Part shown: piece after piece, positions 24,278 through 35,522 of the stretch
How the letters are laid out: every line of letters begins with the position of its first letter
Position numbering within the stretch: position 1 is the stretch's first letter
NCBI RefSeq assembly: GCF_000439085.1
Contig: NZ_AUUA01000004.1
Span: 116,773-180,772 of the forward strand
Source: Leminorella grimontii ATCC 33999 = DSM 5078
GTDB lineage: Bacteria; Pseudomonadota; Gammaproteobacteria; Enterobacterales; Enterobacteriaceae
DNA: 64,000 nt
Direction of reading: 5' to 3'
Notes under the pieces: model-generated
What the model was told of the DNA's origin: nothing
The model's database searches: none
The model's input: the letters and a program-made list of their open reading frames with translations, nothing else
Translations under genes and position numbers: made by a program

Positions 24278-26056
24278 TCAATTCGCCATAAAGCGTCGAA
24301 CTTCGGTCAATACCTGCAGCAGCATCGTCAGGCTGGGTTTTTCTTCCAGCCGCTGGTAGTCTGCGTCGTAAGTGCGGTAGCGGCCGTTGTCGCCGATGAT
24401 GGTGGTTTGCTGCGGCGTAATCACGACCAGCTGTTTGTTGTCGCCTGCAGTTATCCACGGCTGGCGGCGCTGCGGCAAGAACAGGTCTTCGCCCTGTGTA
24501 TAGGTGTTGGTGGCGTTTTTAACGTATAGCAGGCGCTGCATCAGCGTCGCCATAACGTCTTCATGGCCGGTGAGCTTATTGATTTTTTGCGCCGGTGTGC
24601 CGGGCCAGTGAACGACCAACGGAACCTGCACCTGATAGCGGCTGTAGTTTTGACCAAATCCAATGGCGTTCTTGCCGGTGTCATTAAACTCGACTCCGTG
24701 CGCGGCGGTGATGACGACGATGGTATTGTCCAGCAGCCCTCGCTGGACGAGCGTTTTCATCACCGTATCAATTTGCGTATCAATATCCGCGGCAGACTGG
24801 CGGTAATACTGTTTAAAGGCGTTCAGAGAACCATCTTGCGCCGCCGCAGCCAAATCGCCGTTGCTGTATTGAATATAGGAGAACCAGGCGTCGCCTTCAG
24901 TACGTTTCTCCAGCCATTCTTGCCACTGGGCCGTCGTCGCCTGATTGCTTTGGGCAATAGGCTGCGGCAGTGAGAAGTCGGCCAGCAGCGCCTGACGGTA
25001 AAGCGGCGCGTCAAAAGCCGAAGAAGAGAACAGACCGAACTGGTAGTTCCGATATGTCAGCGACGCAATCAGCGCCGAGGGCTTTCTGCCCGCCAGCACG
25101 CCGTCGATATAGGTCGGAGAGATACCGTAAAACAGCCCGAACAGTCCGGTATCCTGCCGGTTTCCGCTGCTGTAGTGCTGAGTAAATTGGATATTCTCGT
25201 CGGCCAAAGCGGAAAGCTTCGGCATGTCCTGCGCTATGCTTTGGTTGCGAAGGCCGTCGGCGACGATCACCAGCAGATTATGGCGCGGCGTCTCATCCAG
25301 ATAGCTGAGCCTGGCCAATGGATACTCCACTTCGACCGCTTCCGGATTTCCCCGCGTGGCAAGTTTGTCCTGATAGGCCTGAGCGTCCAAAAGGCCGTGC
25401 TTTTCAAGGAAGCGCCTGGCGGTCATTGGATAGGACAGAGGCAGATTGGCGCGCTGCATGGTGATCGGACGATAGAAGTTAGCGTCGGCCCAGATGTAGG
25501 CCAAATGGGTGAACATAAAGGCCAATATGAATATGCCCGCCAGCGGCCGCCCGAAATGACGTCGGTTAAGGCTGCGAAGCTTTTGCCAGCTCCAGGTGCT
25601 AAACAGCATCTGGACTAAAAAGATGATGGGGATGCAGATGAAAAGCAGCTGCCAGTCGCGGGACAGCTCGCTTTCTTCCGGATTAATCAACAGGCTCCAG
25701 ACCGTCGGATTCAGGTGCAGCCGGAAGCGGAAGAAGACCTCGGTGTCGATAATCAGCAGCGTCAGCCCTGCGGTAGCCAAAATGGCGGACAGCACCCGCA
25801 TAAGCCGCTGGGACATCACGACAAACGTTAATGGGAAAAGGATCAGCAGATAGGCGGAAAAAGTCAGAAAGCTGAAGTGGCCAAGCCAGCTTATCAGCGC
25901 ATAGACGCGGCCAAAGAGCGTAGAAGGCCAGTCCGTTACAAACAGATAGCGGCTGCTCAGCGCCAGGCTGAGAATGATGTTAAAGAGAGCGAACCAGTGC
26001 CCCCAGCTAATCATCTGGGAGACTTTCTCTTTATAGGACTGACGGTTTATCACCAT
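24278..26056 (-). CDS. yejM: Inner-membrane protein YejM (PbgA/LapC), LPS homeostasis regulator
   Basis: This 592-residue protein aligns along its length with E. coli YejM. The N-terminal membrane domain has five helices (begins VINRQSYKEKVSQMISWGHW, cut at 20 residues) and the C-terminal periplasmic domain is a sulfatase-like fold (LLVIVADGL, SSGNRQDTGLFGLFYGI). YejM senses lipopolysaccharide and restrains LapB/FtsH degradation of LpxC, so it is essential for envelope balance. The ATG at 26056 matches the E. coli start; an in-frame GTG lies two codons upstream. yejL precedes it on the same strand. Confidence 0.96.
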   Translation of the reverse strand: MVINRQSYKEKVSQMISWGHWFALFNIILSLALSSRYLFVTDWPSTLFGRVYALISWLGHFSFLTFSAYLLILFPLTFVVMSQRLMRVLSAILATAGLTLLIIDTEVFFRFRLHLNPTVWSLLINPEESELSRDWQLLFICIPIIFLVQMLFSTWSWQKLRSLNRRHFGRPLAGIFILAFMFTHLAYIWADANFYRPITMQRANLPLSYPMTARRFLEKHGLLDAQAYQDKLATRGNPEAVEVEYPLARLSYLDETPRHNLLVIVADGLRNQSIAQDMPKLSALADENIQFTQHYSSGNRQDTGLFGLFYGISPTYIDGVLAGRKPSALIASLTYRNYQFGLFSSSAFDAPLYRQALLADFSLPQPIAQSNQATTAQWQEWLEKRTEGDAWFSYIQYSNGDLAAAAQDGSLNAFKQYYRQSAADIDTQIDTVMKTLVQRGLLDNTIVVITAAHGVEFNDTGKNAIGFGQNYSRYQVQVPLVVHWPGTPAQKINKLTGHEDVMATLMQRLLYVKNATNTYTQGEDLFLPQRRQPWITAGDNKQLVVITPQQTTIIGDNGRYRTYDADYQRLEEKPSLTMLLQVLTEVRRFMAN

Positions 26057-26088
26057 GTTCACGTTAATTTCGTTCTGTCAACAAACGC

Positions 26089-26316
26089 CTAGTGGGCTTT
26101 ATCTTCTCTGATAGAGGCCTGCAGAGCCTCAATAAAAGAGCGAACGATCGCCGGGCGAGCAGCGGGGGCTATGCTGGTATTAATCAGGTTGGTCACCATA
26201 TTGCCCAGCACCATCAGCGACAGGTCAGTTGGCGTTTTTTGATTTTCGAGGACCTGAACCAGCTCGGCCAGCAGTTTTTCTACGTGTTGATCGCTATAAC
26301 GGGACGCTTGTGGCAT
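26089..26316 (-). CDS. yejL: UPF0352 protein YejL
   Basis: This 75-residue all-helical protein matches YejL ([18 protein letters not shown], then [16 protein letters not shown]). YejL is a small dimeric protein of unknown function conserved next to yejM and divergent from yejK. The 32-base gap to yejM indicates co-transcription. Confidence 0.95.
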   Translation of the reverse strand: MPQASRYSDQHVEKLLAELVQVLENQKTPTDLSLMVLGNMVTNLINTSIAPAARPAIVRSFIEALQASIREDKAH

Positions 26317-26598
26317 AGGTTTGCGCTTATCTACTCATTAATGCATTAAGGCCGGATATCTTACCGTATTGCCCGATGATTTTCTGTAGTTTATGCAGAA
26401 AATATTCCGTTCTTGTCTTTGCGTGCGGTGAGTCGCGCACGGCCTGTTAAAAAACATATAGCCCATAATTTGCTGTGATGCGAAGCTGTCCGCGCGACCT
26501 GCATTTTTTAATAGAAGCGCGCCGCAACCCGTACTATCATGCACAGCCTGGGCTAACTGACGACATATTGCATGGAAAACGTGCGTTGAGGAGTATCT
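26317..26598. other. Divergent promoter region yejL/yejK
   Basis: This 282-bp intergenic region must hold promoters for both divergent genes. It contains no supported coding sequence; I did not find a clear consensus promoter or operator by eye. Confidence 0.4.
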
Positions 26599-27609
26599 AT
26601 GAGTCTGGATATCGACCAGATTATTTTGCACCAGCTGATTAAACGCGATGAACAGACGCTGGAGATGGTTCTACGGGACTCCCCCCTTGATGCGAACGCG
26701 GCGACGGAAGAGATGGTTGCGGAGCTTCACCGTATCTATACCGGCAAAAGCAAGGCGTTCGGGCTGTTCAATCAGGAAAGCGCTTTTGCCGACGCGTTGA
26801 AAAACTACCGTTATGGAGATATGCCCTTTTTAGACTTCACGCGCGACAGCACTCAAAGGCTGCGCGACGAGCTGGCTAAGTATCCGTTTGCCGAGGGCGG
26901 CATCGTCGTTTTCTGTCAGTATCGCTATCTGGCGGTAGAGTATTTGCTGGTGGCGGTGCTCAGCAGCTGTAGCAGCATGCTGGTCAATGAGCAGCTGGAT
27001 ATTACAACCACGCACTATCTGGACCTGGACAGGGCAGACATCGTCGCCCGTGTCGATCTGACCGAGTGGGAAACCAATCCTGAGTCCGCACGCTACCTGA
27101 CGTTTTTAAGAGGGCGGGTGGGCAGAAAGGTGTCTGACTTCTTTATGGACTTCCTGTCCGCCGCCGAAGGGTTAGACGCTAAAGCGCAAAACCGCGGGCT
27201 GCTGCAGGCGGTCGACGACTACTGCGCGGAAGGGCAGCTTGATAAGAGCGAGCGCCAGTCCTATCGCCAGCAGGTGTATACCTACTGCAACGGCCAGCTG
27301 CAGGCCGGTGAAGAAATTGAGATAGACGCGTTGGCGAAAGAGCTGCCGCCGGTAGGGGAGAAAGACTTCCGCCAGTTTACGCAGGACAACGGCTACCAGC
27401 TGGAGGACCACTTCCCGGCTGACCGGAGTACGCTCAAGCAGCTAACCAAGTTTAACGGCAGCGGCGGTGGGGTGACGATAAGCTTTGACGCGCTGCTGCT
27501 CGGCGAACGCGTTTTCTGGGATCCGGCGACGGACACTCTGACGCTGAAGGGGCTGCCGCCGAACCTGCGCGACCAGCTCCAGCGCCGTATGAGCGGGGGC
27601 GGGAATTGA
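26599..27609 (+). CDS. yejK: Nucleoid-associated protein YejK (NdpA)
   Basis: The protein has 336 residues, the usual length, and begins [20 protein letters not shown] as in E. coli YejK. Conserved blocks include [37 protein letters not shown] and the C-terminal [13 protein letters not shown]. YejK is an abundant nucleoid-associated protein reported to interact with topoisomerase IV. The start has a GAGGAG ribosome site. A strong terminator follows. Confidence 0.96.
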   Translation: MSLDIDQIILHQLIKRDEQTLEMVLRDSPLDANAATEEMVAELHRIYTGKSKAFGLFNQESAFADALKNYRYGDMPFLDFTRDSTQRLRDELAKYPFAEGGIVVFCQYRYLAVEYLLVAVLSSCSSMLVNEQLDITTTHYLDLDRADIVARVDLTEWETNPESARYLTFLRGRVGRKVSDFFMDFLSAAEGLDAKAQNRGLLQAVDDYCAEGQLDKSERQSYRQQVYTYCNGQLQAGEEIEIDALAKELPPVGEKDFRQFTQDNGYQLEDHFPADRSTLKQLTKFNGSGGGVTISFDALLLGERVFWDPATDTLTLKGLPPNLRDQLQRRMSGGGN

Positions 27610-27623
27610 TATTCCGGTGAAAT

Positions 27624-27654
27624 AAAAACGCCGCGCATCGAGCGCGGCGTTTTT
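27624..27654 (+). terminator. Terminator of yejK
   Basis: ACGCCGCGC pairs with GCGCGGCGT around ATCGA, with an A run before and TTTTT after. It can serve both yejK and the convergent rplY. Confidence 0.9.
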
Positions 27655-27704
27655 ACGTTTAGAACCGGTTGAGCTAACCGGACTCCGGACTCGACGTTCA
27701 GCGA

Positions 27705-27989
27705 TTAAACGCGAACGAAGTCCATGTGGGCCAACTTCGGCTTGAACGGGTGACGCTGTACTGCTTGTACTTTGACTTTAACAGACTTACCGTCGATAAC
27801 CAGAGTCAGACCGTCTTCGTAGAAGCCAGGCTTTTCCTGCATGTTCATCACGATGTCGTGATCCAGTTCGATGGCAATTGCTTTCTCAGCTCCGCCATAA
27901 ACGATGGCCGGGAACTTGTTAGCATGACGCAGGCGGCGGCTCGCACTCTTTCCCTGCTCGGTACGTACTTCAGCGTTCAGTGTAAACAT
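27705..27989 (-). CDS. rplY: 50S ribosomal protein L25
   Basis: This 94-residue short-form L25 binds 5S rRNA. It shows [26 protein letters not shown] and the C-terminal [10 protein letters not shown]. The enterobacterial L25 lacks the C-terminal CTC extension, and that is so here. A promoter and a 78-base structured leader lie upstream; in E. coli the rplY leader mediates autogenous repression. Confidence 0.97.
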   Translation of the reverse strand: MFTLNAEVRTEQGKSASRRLRHANKFPAIVYGGAEKAIAIELDHDIVMNMQEKPGFYEDGLTLVIDGKSVKVKVQAVQRHPFKPKLAHMDFVRV

Positions 27990-28102
27990 AGTTTTTTCTC
28001 TTTTAAAAAAATGATACCCGCTACAGGCGACCCAGCAGCGGGTTTATACGTTCTGCTTATAAAAGCGGGGCCGATTCTAGCGAAATTTTAACCGTACGGC
28101 AA
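27990..28102 (-). promoter_or_regulatory. rplY promoter and structured mRNA leader
   Basis: On the minus strand TTGCCG (28097-28102) and TAGAAT (28074-28079) are spaced 17 bases apart. The leader of about 78 bases contains a stem pairing ACCCGCT with AGCGGGT. Its location matches the autoregulatory rplY leader described in E. coli; the RNA fold here is inferred. Confidence 0.6.
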
Positions 28103-28111
28103 ATAAAACCG

Positions 28112-29872
28112 TTATCCGCGCAGCTCGTTGGCGCGACGGTAGCGCCCCTGATAGTCGAACATCTTTTCACGCACCCGCCAAAACTCGCCGTGCAGATAGG
28201 CAATCACGAAGTCCGGGTGGCGAAGCTTGTCCTGCTGGGCGATAACGTCCAACGCATTGTTCCAAAGAAAGGAGACACCCGGCGCCCTCTGATGCGGCAG
28301 AATAAACTTTTGCGTAAAGGCGGCCCGCTGCCCCGGCGTTTTTAGCCTGAACCGCTCGCCGACGTCGGCGCCGTCCTCGTCATAGTAGGTGACGCCAAGC
28401 CATTCGCCTTTGTCGTCTTGCCCGCGCTTAAGCGCCATGCCGGAACAGCGTAACACCTTGGCGTTCTTGAGGTTCAGGGCGTCTTTGAGCATGTCGTCAG
28501 GGTCGACCAGCACTTCCTGACACTGGTGACAGCGGCGCGCGGCGATGTCGTTTTCCGCCCCGCAGTGGGGGCAACTTTTAAAGCGAAAGCGATAGTCGCA
28601 CTGTTCGCGATGGCCTTCTTCGTCTTGCAATATTCCCTGGCAGCGCCTGCCGTAGTGTTCAATGACTTCTCCGCCAGGGCCGCTCTTGCCCCAAAACGTA
28701 TTGGCAAACCCGCAGGCAGGGCAGAAAACCTGAACCGGCTGGCTATCGCCTGCGGGCTTTCGGCTTCCCACTTCCGGCGTATAGAGGTCATAAGGGTTGC
28801 CCGCGTAGTCCAGAATCAAACAGTCGGTTTTTCCCGGCGACAGCCGCAGCCCGCGGCCGACGATTTGCTGATAGAGGCTGACCGATTCTGTTGGGCGCAA
28901 AATTGCAATCAGATCGACGTGAGGGGCATCAAAGCCGGTGGTGAGCACCGCGACGTTAACCATATAGCGCAGGCGCTGCTGCTTAAACTCGTCGATGAGC
29001 CGGTCCCGTTCGGCGGGGGGCGTATCGGCGCTGATAAACGCGGCGCTGCCGGCGGGCAGCAGTCCGTGAACTTCTTTGGCATGCTCGACGGTGGCGCAAA
29101 AGATCATGGCGCCTTTACGCGCGTTTGCATATTCCTCTATCTGGCTGACGATATGGGGCGTGATGCGTCGCTGGCGCTTGATTTCCCGATTAAGGTCGAC
29201 CTCACGAAACAGGCTGCTGCTTCCCGCCTCTAGGCGGCTGAAGTCGTACTGAACGATAGGCATATCCAGCCGGTTTGGCTCAACTAGAAACTGGTGCTTT
29301 ATCATGTAGCGCAGCGGCAGCTCGTAAATGCAGTCTCGAAACAGGCAGCTTTCGTCACCGCGCACCATGCCGTGGTAGTGGTATTGATAAATCCAGCCCT
29401 TGCCCAGGCGATAGGGGGTAGCGGTCAGCCCCAGCAGGCACAGCCTGGGGTTTTTATTTCGCAGGTGGGTCAGGATTTGCAGGTACTGACTGTCTTCATC
29501 GTCGCCAATACGGTGGCACTCGTCGACAATCAGCAGAGAAAAGCTGTCATTAAAGGCGTCAAGGCTGCGAGCTACTGACTGCACGCTGCCAAAAACCACT
29601 TTGGCCGAGCTCTGTTTCTGATTCAGCCCGGCGGAAAAAATGTCGGCCTCAAGCCCGTAGGCGCGGTACTTGGCGTGGTTTTGCGCCACCAGCTCTTTGA
29701 CGTGCGCCAGCACCAGCACCTTGCCGCGCGCCAGCCGGGCCAGCTCGGCAATGACCAGGCTTTTACCCGCTCCGGTAGGCAGCACGATAAGCGCCGGATC
29801 CTGACGCTGGCGAAAATAGCGCAGCGTCGCCTCTACGGCTTCCTGCTGATAGGGACGTAGGGTAAACGCCAT
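28112..29872 (-). CDS. radD: RadD (YejH) SF2 helicase-like ATPase
   Basis: This 586-residue protein is the same length as E. coli RadD. Motif I is PTGAGKSLV, motif II is DECH ([13 protein letters not shown]), motif III TATPYR, and motif VI is [13 protein letters not shown]. The C-terminal region has zinc-finger cysteines ([18 protein letters not shown]). RadD acts with RecA and SSB in recombination intermediate processing. The start codon overlaps the yecH stop (ATGA), so the two genes are translationally coupled, an arrangement unlike E. coli, where yecH is elsewhere. Confidence 0.95.
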   Translation of the reverse strand: MAFTLRPYQQEAVEATLRYFRQRQDPALIVLPTGAGKSLVIAELARLARGKVLVLAHVKELVAQNHAKYRAYGLEADIFSAGLNQKQSSAKVVFGSVQSVARSLDAFNDSFSLLIVDECHRIGDDEDSQYLQILTHLRNKNPRLCLLGLTATPYRLGKGWIYQYHYHGMVRGDESCLFRDCIYELPLRYMIKHQFLVEPNRLDMPIVQYDFSRLEAGSSSLFREVDLNREIKRQRRITPHIVSQIEEYANARKGAMIFCATVEHAKEVHGLLPAGSAAFISADTPPAERDRLIDEFKQQRLRYMVNVAVLTTGFDAPHVDLIAILRPTESVSLYQQIVGRGLRLSPGKTDCLILDYAGNPYDLYTPEVGSRKPAGDSQPVQVFCPACGFANTFWGKSGPGGEVIEHYGRRCQGILQDEEGHREQCDYRFRFKSCPHCGAENDIAARRCHQCQEVLVDPDDMLKDALNLKNAKVLRCSGMALKRGQDDKGEWLGVTYYDEDGADVGERFRLKTPGQRAAFTQKFILPHQRAPGVSFLWNNALDVIAQQDKLRHPDFVIAYLHGEFWRVREKMFDYQGRYRRANELRG

Positions 29873-30111
29873 CAGTGGTTACAGATTTTTTCCGGCCGGG
29901 TGGTGAAGCCCTCATCGACGGGAACAAACTTCCCTTTTTGCGCCAGAAAGCCCACCAGCTCGGCGGCGGTTAAGTCCTGCTTTGAGCAGGTGTGGAAGCG
30001 GGCACCCTGGCCGAATCGGGCGTCGATAGCGGCAATCAGGCTTTCCGTCGAATAGGCTTCGTTAGAAGCAATCATCATTTCCAGAACTTGGTGGCCGTGA
30101 ATGGAAGACAT
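29872..30111 (-). CDS. yecH: YecH family metal-binding protein (DUF2492)
   Basis: This 79-residue protein matches Yec[34 protein letters not shown] and a terminal KICNH. Conserved His and Cys residues suggest metal binding; the biological role is not established. It is the first gene of a two-gene unit with radD. Confidence 0.9.
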   Translation of the reverse strand: MSSIHGHQVLEMMIASNEAYSTESLIAAIDARFGQGARFHTCSKQDLTAAELVGFLAQKGKFVPVDEGFTTRPEKICNH

Positions 30112-30220
30112 AGTGAAATTCTCTTTGCTAAATAAACTGAGGCTATTATGCCTTTACGTTCCGTTTGGCGCGAGCCCCTGTCGGTTTTATACTACCCCAA
30201 ATTAATTTTTGGAAAGCACC

Positions 30221-30940
30221 ATGCGTTTAGACAAGTTTATATCTCAGCAGCTTGGCATCAGCCGCAACCTGGTCGGCCGCGAGCTACGGGCGGGAAGGGT
30301 CACTATTAACGGCGACGTTGTTAAGACCGGGGCCAGTAAAATCCTGCCCGACGATGAAGTTGCCTATGATGGAAACGTCCTTCAACAGCTTAACGGACCG
30401 CGCTATTTCATGCTGAATAAGCCCGAGGGCTATGTGTGTTCGACGGACGATCCGGTTAACCCTACCGTGCTCTACTTTATCGATGAACCGGTAGCGGAAA
30501 AGCTTCACGCGGCGGGAAGGCTGGATATGGATACCACAGGGCTTGTTCTGCTGACCGATGACGGGCAGTGGTCCCATCGGGTGACGTCGCCGCGCCATCA
30601 CTGTGAGAAGACTTATCTGGTGACGCTGGCGGAGCCTCTGGCGGCCGGAACGGCGGAAAGGTTTGCCGCCGGCGTGCAGCTGCACGGTGAAAAACACCTG
30701 ACGAAGCCGGCCACGCTGGAGGCTATTGATGAAATCTGCGTTCGCTTGACCATTTCAGAAGGGCGCTATCATCAGGTTAAGCGGATGTTTGCCGCCGTAG
30801 GAAACCACGTTAGCGCGCTGCACCGTGAGCGCATTGGCGATATCGTGCTGGATCCTGAACTGGCTCCCGGCGAATATCGGGCGCTGACTCAAGAAGAGGT
30901 TGACTCCGTTTACGGCGATACTGCCGGATGTTGTTTATGA
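30221..30940 (+). CDS. rsuA: 16S rRNA pseudouridine(516) synthase
   Basis: This 239-residue enzyme makes pseudouridine 516 in 16S rRNA. The N-terminal S4 domain ([20 protein letters not shown]) and the catalytic motif [19 protein letters not shown] with its essential Asp are present, along with the family C-terminal [18 protein letters not shown]. The ATG at 30221 matches the known start; the upstream TTG in frame is unlikely. In E. coli bcr follows rsuA; here it is absent. Confidence 0.96.
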   Translation: MRLDKFISQQLGISRNLVGRELRAGRVTINGDVVKTGASKILPDDEVAYDGNVLQQLNGPRYFMLNKPEGYVCSTDDPVNPTVLYFIDEPVAEKLHAAGRLDMDTTGLVLLTDDGQWSHRVTSPRHHCEKTYLVTLAEPLAAGTAERFAAGVQLHGEKHLTKPATLEAIDEICVRLTISEGRYHQVKRMFAAVGNHVSALHRERIGDIVLDPELAPGEYRALTQEEVDSVYGDTAGCCL

Positions 30941-31330
30941 GCGGCGCTTCAAACTGCGTTAAACACATTTCATTAACTAAAGTTTAAACTCTGACATGGT
31001 GGTATGCTGACCTCATCGTTTGTGCGATGAGGTCGTCATTTTTCCACTTTTCCCGCTCATTTTTCCCTTTATTTCACTCCGCCCGGGCAGCGTGGAATCG
31101 TATGTCGCACGCGCCATAAAGGCATAATCTTCTACCCTTTTGCCTTTTTTCCCATATTCTGTTTTATCTTGCCGAGGCTTTTCACCGTATTGGAGGATCG
31201 CTTGTGGTTGAATCGAAAAAACTTTGGCTTTTTGTGCAAATTGAGAGGAAATAAGAGGAATAGAGGGGAAGCCCCTTTACGATGTGACTTATTTGTGAAA
31301 AAATTGTTTTATCGTAATAAAGGATTTTAA
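30941..31330. other. Intergenic region rsuA-yejG
   Basis: This 390-bp stretch, where many enterobacteria carry bcr, shows no coding remnant. It holds the rsuA terminator and then an AT-rich stretch before the yejG ribosome site (AAGGA) that should contain the yejG promoter, which I could not place. Confidence 0.5.
31009..31043 (+). terminator. Terminator of rsuA
   Basis: GACCTCATCG pairs perfectly with CGATGAGGTC around a six-base loop, followed by GTCATTTTT. Confidence 0.82.
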
Positions 31331-31687
31331 GTGAATACTATGAAGTTATCCGTTCTTCAGCGTTTGCCTCAGTTTTACCATTGGTACGGTGGCGAAGTCG
31401 GTAGCCGCGTTGAGGCTTCCGATCTGCCTTCCCAGCTTGACGGAGATCGGGATAGAAACAATTTATTAGGTTTAAAGCTGCTCAGCTATAGCAACGCGAG
31501 AGCGTGGGACGTCATGTACAAAATCAGCCTCTATCTCAAGGGGATTGATATTGAAAACAGCGTGATTGAAGTGAGCGGCGAACCCTGTCTGTTTATTCGT
31601 TCTCAGGACGAAGCCGTTGCGCTGTGCCGCCTAAAAAGCATGGGCATTGCGATTGCCGACTTTATTCCCCATCAGCCGTTTTGCTAG
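31331..31687 (+). CDS. yejG: YejG family protein
   Basis: This 118-residue protein aligns with E. coli YejG (LSVLQRLPQFYHWYGG, AWDVMYKISLYL, GEPCLFIRSQDEAVALCRLKS). YejG is a small protein of unclear function linked to aminoglycoside response. The GTG at 31331 is favoured because AAGGA lies six bases upstream; an ATG three codons later is possible. Confidence 0.9.
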   Translation: MNTMKLSVLQRLPQFYHWYGGEVGSRVEASDLPSQLDGDRDRNNLLGLKLLSYSNARAWDVMYKISLYLKGIDIENSVIEVSGEPCLFIRSQDEAVALCRLKSMGIAIADFIPHQPFC

Positions 31688-31805
31688 CCAGTGGCTGGCG
31701 GGTGCACTGCATCCTTTTTCTTGTTTTATTCATAAACCAATAGCCAAAGACTTACCGAGCTTTCTCCATCTAGGGGCCGCGCGCCTTGGTGATTAAAGCC
31801 TCGAG

Positions 31806-33398
31806 CTACCGTGCGTCCTCCAACAGGGTTTTGGTATAGGAGTGCTTGGGCGTCAGGAATACCTGCTCACATTCCCCTTGCTCAACAATTTCACCGTGGC
31901 GCATCACGATAATGCGATGGCACAGCGAACGGATCACCTGCAGATCGTGACTGATAAACAGGTAGGTCAGGCCGTGTTCACGCTGTAGCGCTTTTAGCAG
32001 CTGCAAAATCTGCGCCTGTACCGAGCGGTCCAAAGACGAGGTGGGTTCATCGAGGATCAGCATTTCCGGTTCCAGGATCAGCGCCCGCGCGATGGCGATG
32101 CGCTGGCGTTGGCCGCCGGAGAACTCCGTCGGGTAGCGGTGGCGGCTTTCGGGATCGAGCCCCACTTCCTGCATGGCCTTGATGACGCGCTCTTCCCGCT
32201 CTTGTTTCGTCAGCTGGTGGTGAACCTCAAGCCCTTCTTCAATAATCTGCGCGACCGTAAAGCGCGGATTCAGCGCCGAGAACGGGTCCTGAAAGACGAC
32301 CTGAATTCGGCTGCGGTAGGGCAGCATTCGCTTTGAGGAGAGGCCGTGCAGCGGCTGACCGTCAAACCAGATCTCGCCTCTGGCCTCCAGCAGGCGCAGC
32401 AGCGCCAGCCCGGTGGTGCTTTTACCGGAGCCGGATTCGCCGACCAGCCCCAGACTTTCCCCTTTACGGATAGCGAAGCTGACGTCTTTTACCACGTCGT
32501 TAGGGATCTTGCGGCGGAGAAAGCCTCCCGAACGGGGAAAGCCGATGGTCAGGTGCTTGATGTCCAACAGCGTATCGGCATCAGGAGGCAACGGAATGGG
32601 GCTGCCCTTGGGCTCTGAATCGAGCAGCTTTTGAGTATAAGGATGCTGCGGATGGCTAAACAGCGCCCGGCATTCGTTCTGCTCAACGCACCTTCCCTGA
32701 TTCATCACTGCGACACGGTCTGCCAGCTTGCGGACGATGTTAAGATCGTGGGTGATGAACAGCATGCTCATGTTCAGCTCTTGGCGCAGTTCGGCAAGCA
32801 GGCGCAGGATCTGCGCCTGAACGGAGACGTCCAGCGCGGTGGTTGGTTCGTCGGCGATAAGCAGTTTGGGTTTGGTCAGGATCGCCATGGCGATCATTAC
32901 CCGCTGTCGTTCGCCGCCGGAAAGCTGGTGAGGGTAGGCGTTCAGCCGGTTCTTGGCATCCCGAAGGCCTACGCGCTGTAAAACCTCGATAATTTCGTCT
33001 CGGGCCGCCTGCTTGGTCATTCCACGGTGAATAAGCAGCACTTCTGAAAGCTGTTTCTCTATCTGGTGCAGCGGATTAAGAGAAACCATCGGCTCCTGGA
33101 AGATCATGGAAATGTCGTTGCCTCGGTATTGACGCAGCGTTCGCTCGTCAGCCCGCAGCAGCGATACGCCGTTAAACAGGATGTCGCCGCTGGGATAGAC
33201 GGCCAGCGGCGTGGGCAGAAGGCGCAGTACGGACAGCGCCGTGACGCTTTTGCCCGAACCTGACTCGCCGACCAGCGCCAGCGTTTCACCGGCTTCAATC
33301 GCCAGAGATAATCCTTCGACGATGCGCTTTTCCTGACCGCCCTGACGAAAGGCGATGCTGAGGTCTTGGATGTCCAGTAACGGCGTGGTTGTCATCAT
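31806..33398 (-). CDS. yejF: Peptide ABC transporter ATPase YejF (double ATPase)
   Basis: This 530-residue protein with two tandem ABC domains powers the YejABEF peptide importer (microcin C entry in E. coli). Each half has a Walker A GESGSGKS, signature ([14 protein letters not shown] and [14 protein letters not shown]) and Walker B ([12 protein letters not shown] and [12 protein letters not shown]). I set the start at 33398, where the sequence begins [15 protein letters not shown] like E. coli; the longer frame overlaps yejE. It is the last gene of yejABEF. Confidence 0.96.
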   Translation of the reverse strand: MMTTTPLLDIQDLSIAFRQGGQEKRIVEGLSLAIEAGETLALVGESGSGKSVTALSVLRLLPTPLAVYPSGDILFNGVSLLRADERTLRQYRGNDISMIFQEPMVSLNPLHQIEKQLSEVLLIHRGMTKQAARDEIIEVLQRVGLRDAKNRLNAYPHQLSGGERQRVMIAMAILTKPKLLIADEPTTALDVSVQAQILRLLAELRQELNMSMLFITHDLNIVRKLADRVAVMNQGRCVEQNECRALFSHPQHPYTQKLLDSEPKGSPIPLPPDADTLLDIKHLTIGFPRSGGFLRRKIPNDVVKDVSFAIRKGESLGLVGESGSGKSTTGLALLRLLEARGEIWFDGQPLHGLSSKRMLPYRSRIQVVFQDPFSALNPRFTVAQIIEEGLEVHHQLTKQEREERVIKAMQEVGLDPESRHRYPTEFSGGQRQRIAIARALILEPEMLILDEPTSSLDRSVQAQILQLLKALQREHGLTYLFISHDLQVIRSLCHRIIVMRHGEIVEQGECEQVFLTPKHSYTKTLLEDAR

Positions 33399-33399
33399 A

Positions 33400-34425
33400 T
33401 CAATGGGCCTTTGACGGATCGAAGGCGTCGCGCACGGCTTCACCAATGAAAATCAGCAGCGTCAACAGCACGGAAATTACCACAAAGCCGCTGATGCCGA
33501 GCCAGGGCGCCTGCAGGTTGTTTTTCCCCTGCAGCAATAAATTACCCAGCGAAGGAGAACCCAGCGGCAGACCGAAGCCGAGGAAGTCCAGCGAGGTCAG
33601 CATCGCGATGGAGCCGCACAGGGTAAACGGCAGATAGGTCAGAGTGGCGACCATGGCGTTGGGCAGAATGTGGCGGAACATGATTTTGGCATCGCTGACG
33701 CCCATGACCTTAGCCGCTCTGACGTAGTCAAAGTTGCGCGTGCGCAAAAACTCGGCCCGAACGACGCCGACCAGCGTCATCCAGCCGAACAACACGGTAA
33801 TGCCCAGCAGCCACCAGAAGTTGGGCTGAATGACGCTTGAGAGCAAAATGATAAGAAACAGCGTCGGCATGCCGGACCATACCTCAATAAAGCGCTGGCC
33901 GAGCAGATCGACCTTTCCGCCGTAGTAGCCCTGAGTCGCCCCGACGGCAATGCCTATCAGGCTTGAGAGCAGCGTCAGCGACAGGCCGAACAGGATCGAG
34001 ATGCGAAAGCCGTAAATCAGGTTGGCCAGCACGTCCAGCCCTCGGTCGTCGGTGCCCAGCAGGTTGGCCGACGAGGGTGGCGCGGGGAAGGGCGACGGGC
34101 TTTGGTAGTTAATCGTATTATAGCTAAATCGGATCGGCGCCCAGAGGGCCCAGCCGTTTTGATCTATTTGCGAGGCAATCGCCGGGTCGCTGTAGTCGGC
34201 TTCGGTTTGCAGCTCGCCGCCGAAGGTTTGTTCACTGTAGTTCACCAAAAACGGGGTGTACCATTCGCCCTTGTAGCTGACCAGCAGCGGCCTGTCGTTG
34301 GCGACCAGCTCGGCGGCCATGCTGATGACAAACAGTATGGCGAAAATCCACAGGGAGTAGTAGCCGCGGCGGTTGTGCTTGAACTTCTGCCAGCGTCGCT
34401 GATTCAGGGGGCTGAGCTTTCTCAT
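33400..34425 (-). CDS. yejE: Peptide ABC transporter permease YejE
   Basis: This 341-residue permease begins [20 protein letters not shown] and carries the inner-membrane binding-protein-dependent transport signature [21 protein letters not shown] (family EAA loop, cut for length). About six helices follow a periplasmic segment. It partners YejB. The start overlaps the end of yejB by four bases. Confidence 0.96.
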   Translation of the reverse strand: MRKLSPLNQRRWQKFKHNRRGYYSLWIFAILFVISMAAELVANDRPLLVSYKGEWYTPFLVNYSEQTFGGELQTEADYSDPAIASQIDQNGWALWAPIRFSYNTINYQSPSPFPAPPSSANLLGTDDRGLDVLANLIYGFRISILFGLSLTLLSSLIGIAVGATQGYYGGKVDLLGQRFIEVWSGMPTLFLIILLSSVIQPNFWWLLGITVLFGWMTLVGVVRAEFLRTRNFDYVRAAKVMGVSDAKIMFRHILPNAMVATLTYLPFTLCGSIAMLTSLDFLGFGLPLGSPSLGNLLLQGKNNLQAPWLGISGFVVISVLLTLLIFIGEAVRDAFDPSKAH

Positions 34426-35513
34426 CGGCGGGCCTCGAAGTCAATTCTTGGGTCGACCAGCGTGTAGGTAATGTCGCTTAAGATGTTAAACACCAGCCCA
34501 ATCAGGGTGAAAATGTAGAGCGTGCCGAACATGACCGGATAGTCGCGCTGAAGCGTGGCGTCATAGCCTAAAAGCCCCAGTCCGTTGAGCGAAAAAATCA
34601 CCTCAATCAGCAGCGAGCCGGTAAAGAACATGCTGATGAAGGCGGACGGGAAGCCGGCGATCACCAGCAGCATGGCGTTGCGAAACACGTGGCCGTACAG
34701 GATGCGCTTTTCCTCCAGGCCTTTGGCCCTGGCCGTTATCACGTACTGTTTGTGGATTTCGTCTAAAAACGAGTTTTTAGTCAACATCGTCAGGGTAGCG
34801 AAGCCGCCGATGGTGGTGGCGCAGACCGGCAGGACGATGTGCCACAGGTAGTCAAGCACTTTGCCGGACAGGCTCAGGCTGTCGAAGTTGTTGGATATCA
34901 GGCCGCGCATCGGGAACCAGTCCAGATAGCCGCCGCCGGCAAACAGGATAATCAGCAAAATGGCGAACAGGAAAGAGGGGATCGCATAGCCGACGATAAT
35001 CAGGCTGCTGGTCCAGACGTCAAACGGCGTGCCGTTTTTTACCGCCTTTTTGATGCCTAGTGGAATTGAAATCAGATAGATAAGCAGCATGCTCCACAGT
35101 CCCAGCGTGACGGAAACCGGCAGCGACTGCTTGATGAGCTCCACTACCGATGCGCCGCGAAACAGGCTGTCGCCGAAGTCGAAGCGGGCGTAGCTCCATA
35201 GCATGTCAAAATAGCGTTCGTGCATTGGCTTATCGAAGCCGAAGCGCTTTTTAATCTCTTCAATCACTTCGGGATCCAGCCCGCGTCCGCCCTGATACTG
35301 CCGGTCGGCAGCGGGAACGGCTGAGCCTTTATCCAAACTGGCGACGTTTGGGCCACCCGCGCCAAAGCCGCTTTGGTGGCCAAGTTCGATAGTGGCGATG
35401 GCCTGTTCTACCGGCCCGCCGGGCGCGATTTGAACGATAAAGAAGTTGAGGGTGATAATCGCCCAGAGGGTTGGGATCAGCAGCAACAGTCTGCGAAGTA
35501 TGTATGTCGTCAC
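34422..35513 (-). CDS. yejB: Peptide ABC transporter permease YejB
   Basis: This 363-residue OppB-type permease begins [20 protein letters not shown], with the EAA loop [20 protein letters not shown] and a C-terminal helix ending [10 protein letters not shown]. It has a long periplasmic insert with [19 protein letters not shown]. It forms the channel with YejE; the gene lies nine bases after yejA. Confidence 0.96.
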   Translation of the reverse strand: MTTYILRRLLLLIPTLWAIITLNFFIVQIAPGGPVEQAIATIELGHQSGFGAGGPNVASLDKGSAVPAADRQYQGGRGLDPEVIEEIKKRFGFDKPMHERYFDMLWSYARFDFGDSLFRGASVVELIKQSLPVSVTLGLWSMLLIYLISIPLGIKKAVKNGTPFDVWTSSLIIVGYAIPSFLFAILLIILFAGGGYLDWFPMRGLISNNFDSLSLSGKVLDYLWHIVLPVCATTIGGFATLTMLTKNSFLDEIHKQYVITARAKGLEEKRILYGHVFRNAMLLVIAGFPSAFISMFFTGSLLIEVIFSLNGLGLLGYDATLQRDYPVMFGTLYIFTLIGLVFNILSDITYTLVDPRIDFEARR

Positions 35514-35522
35514 GGAACGTCC

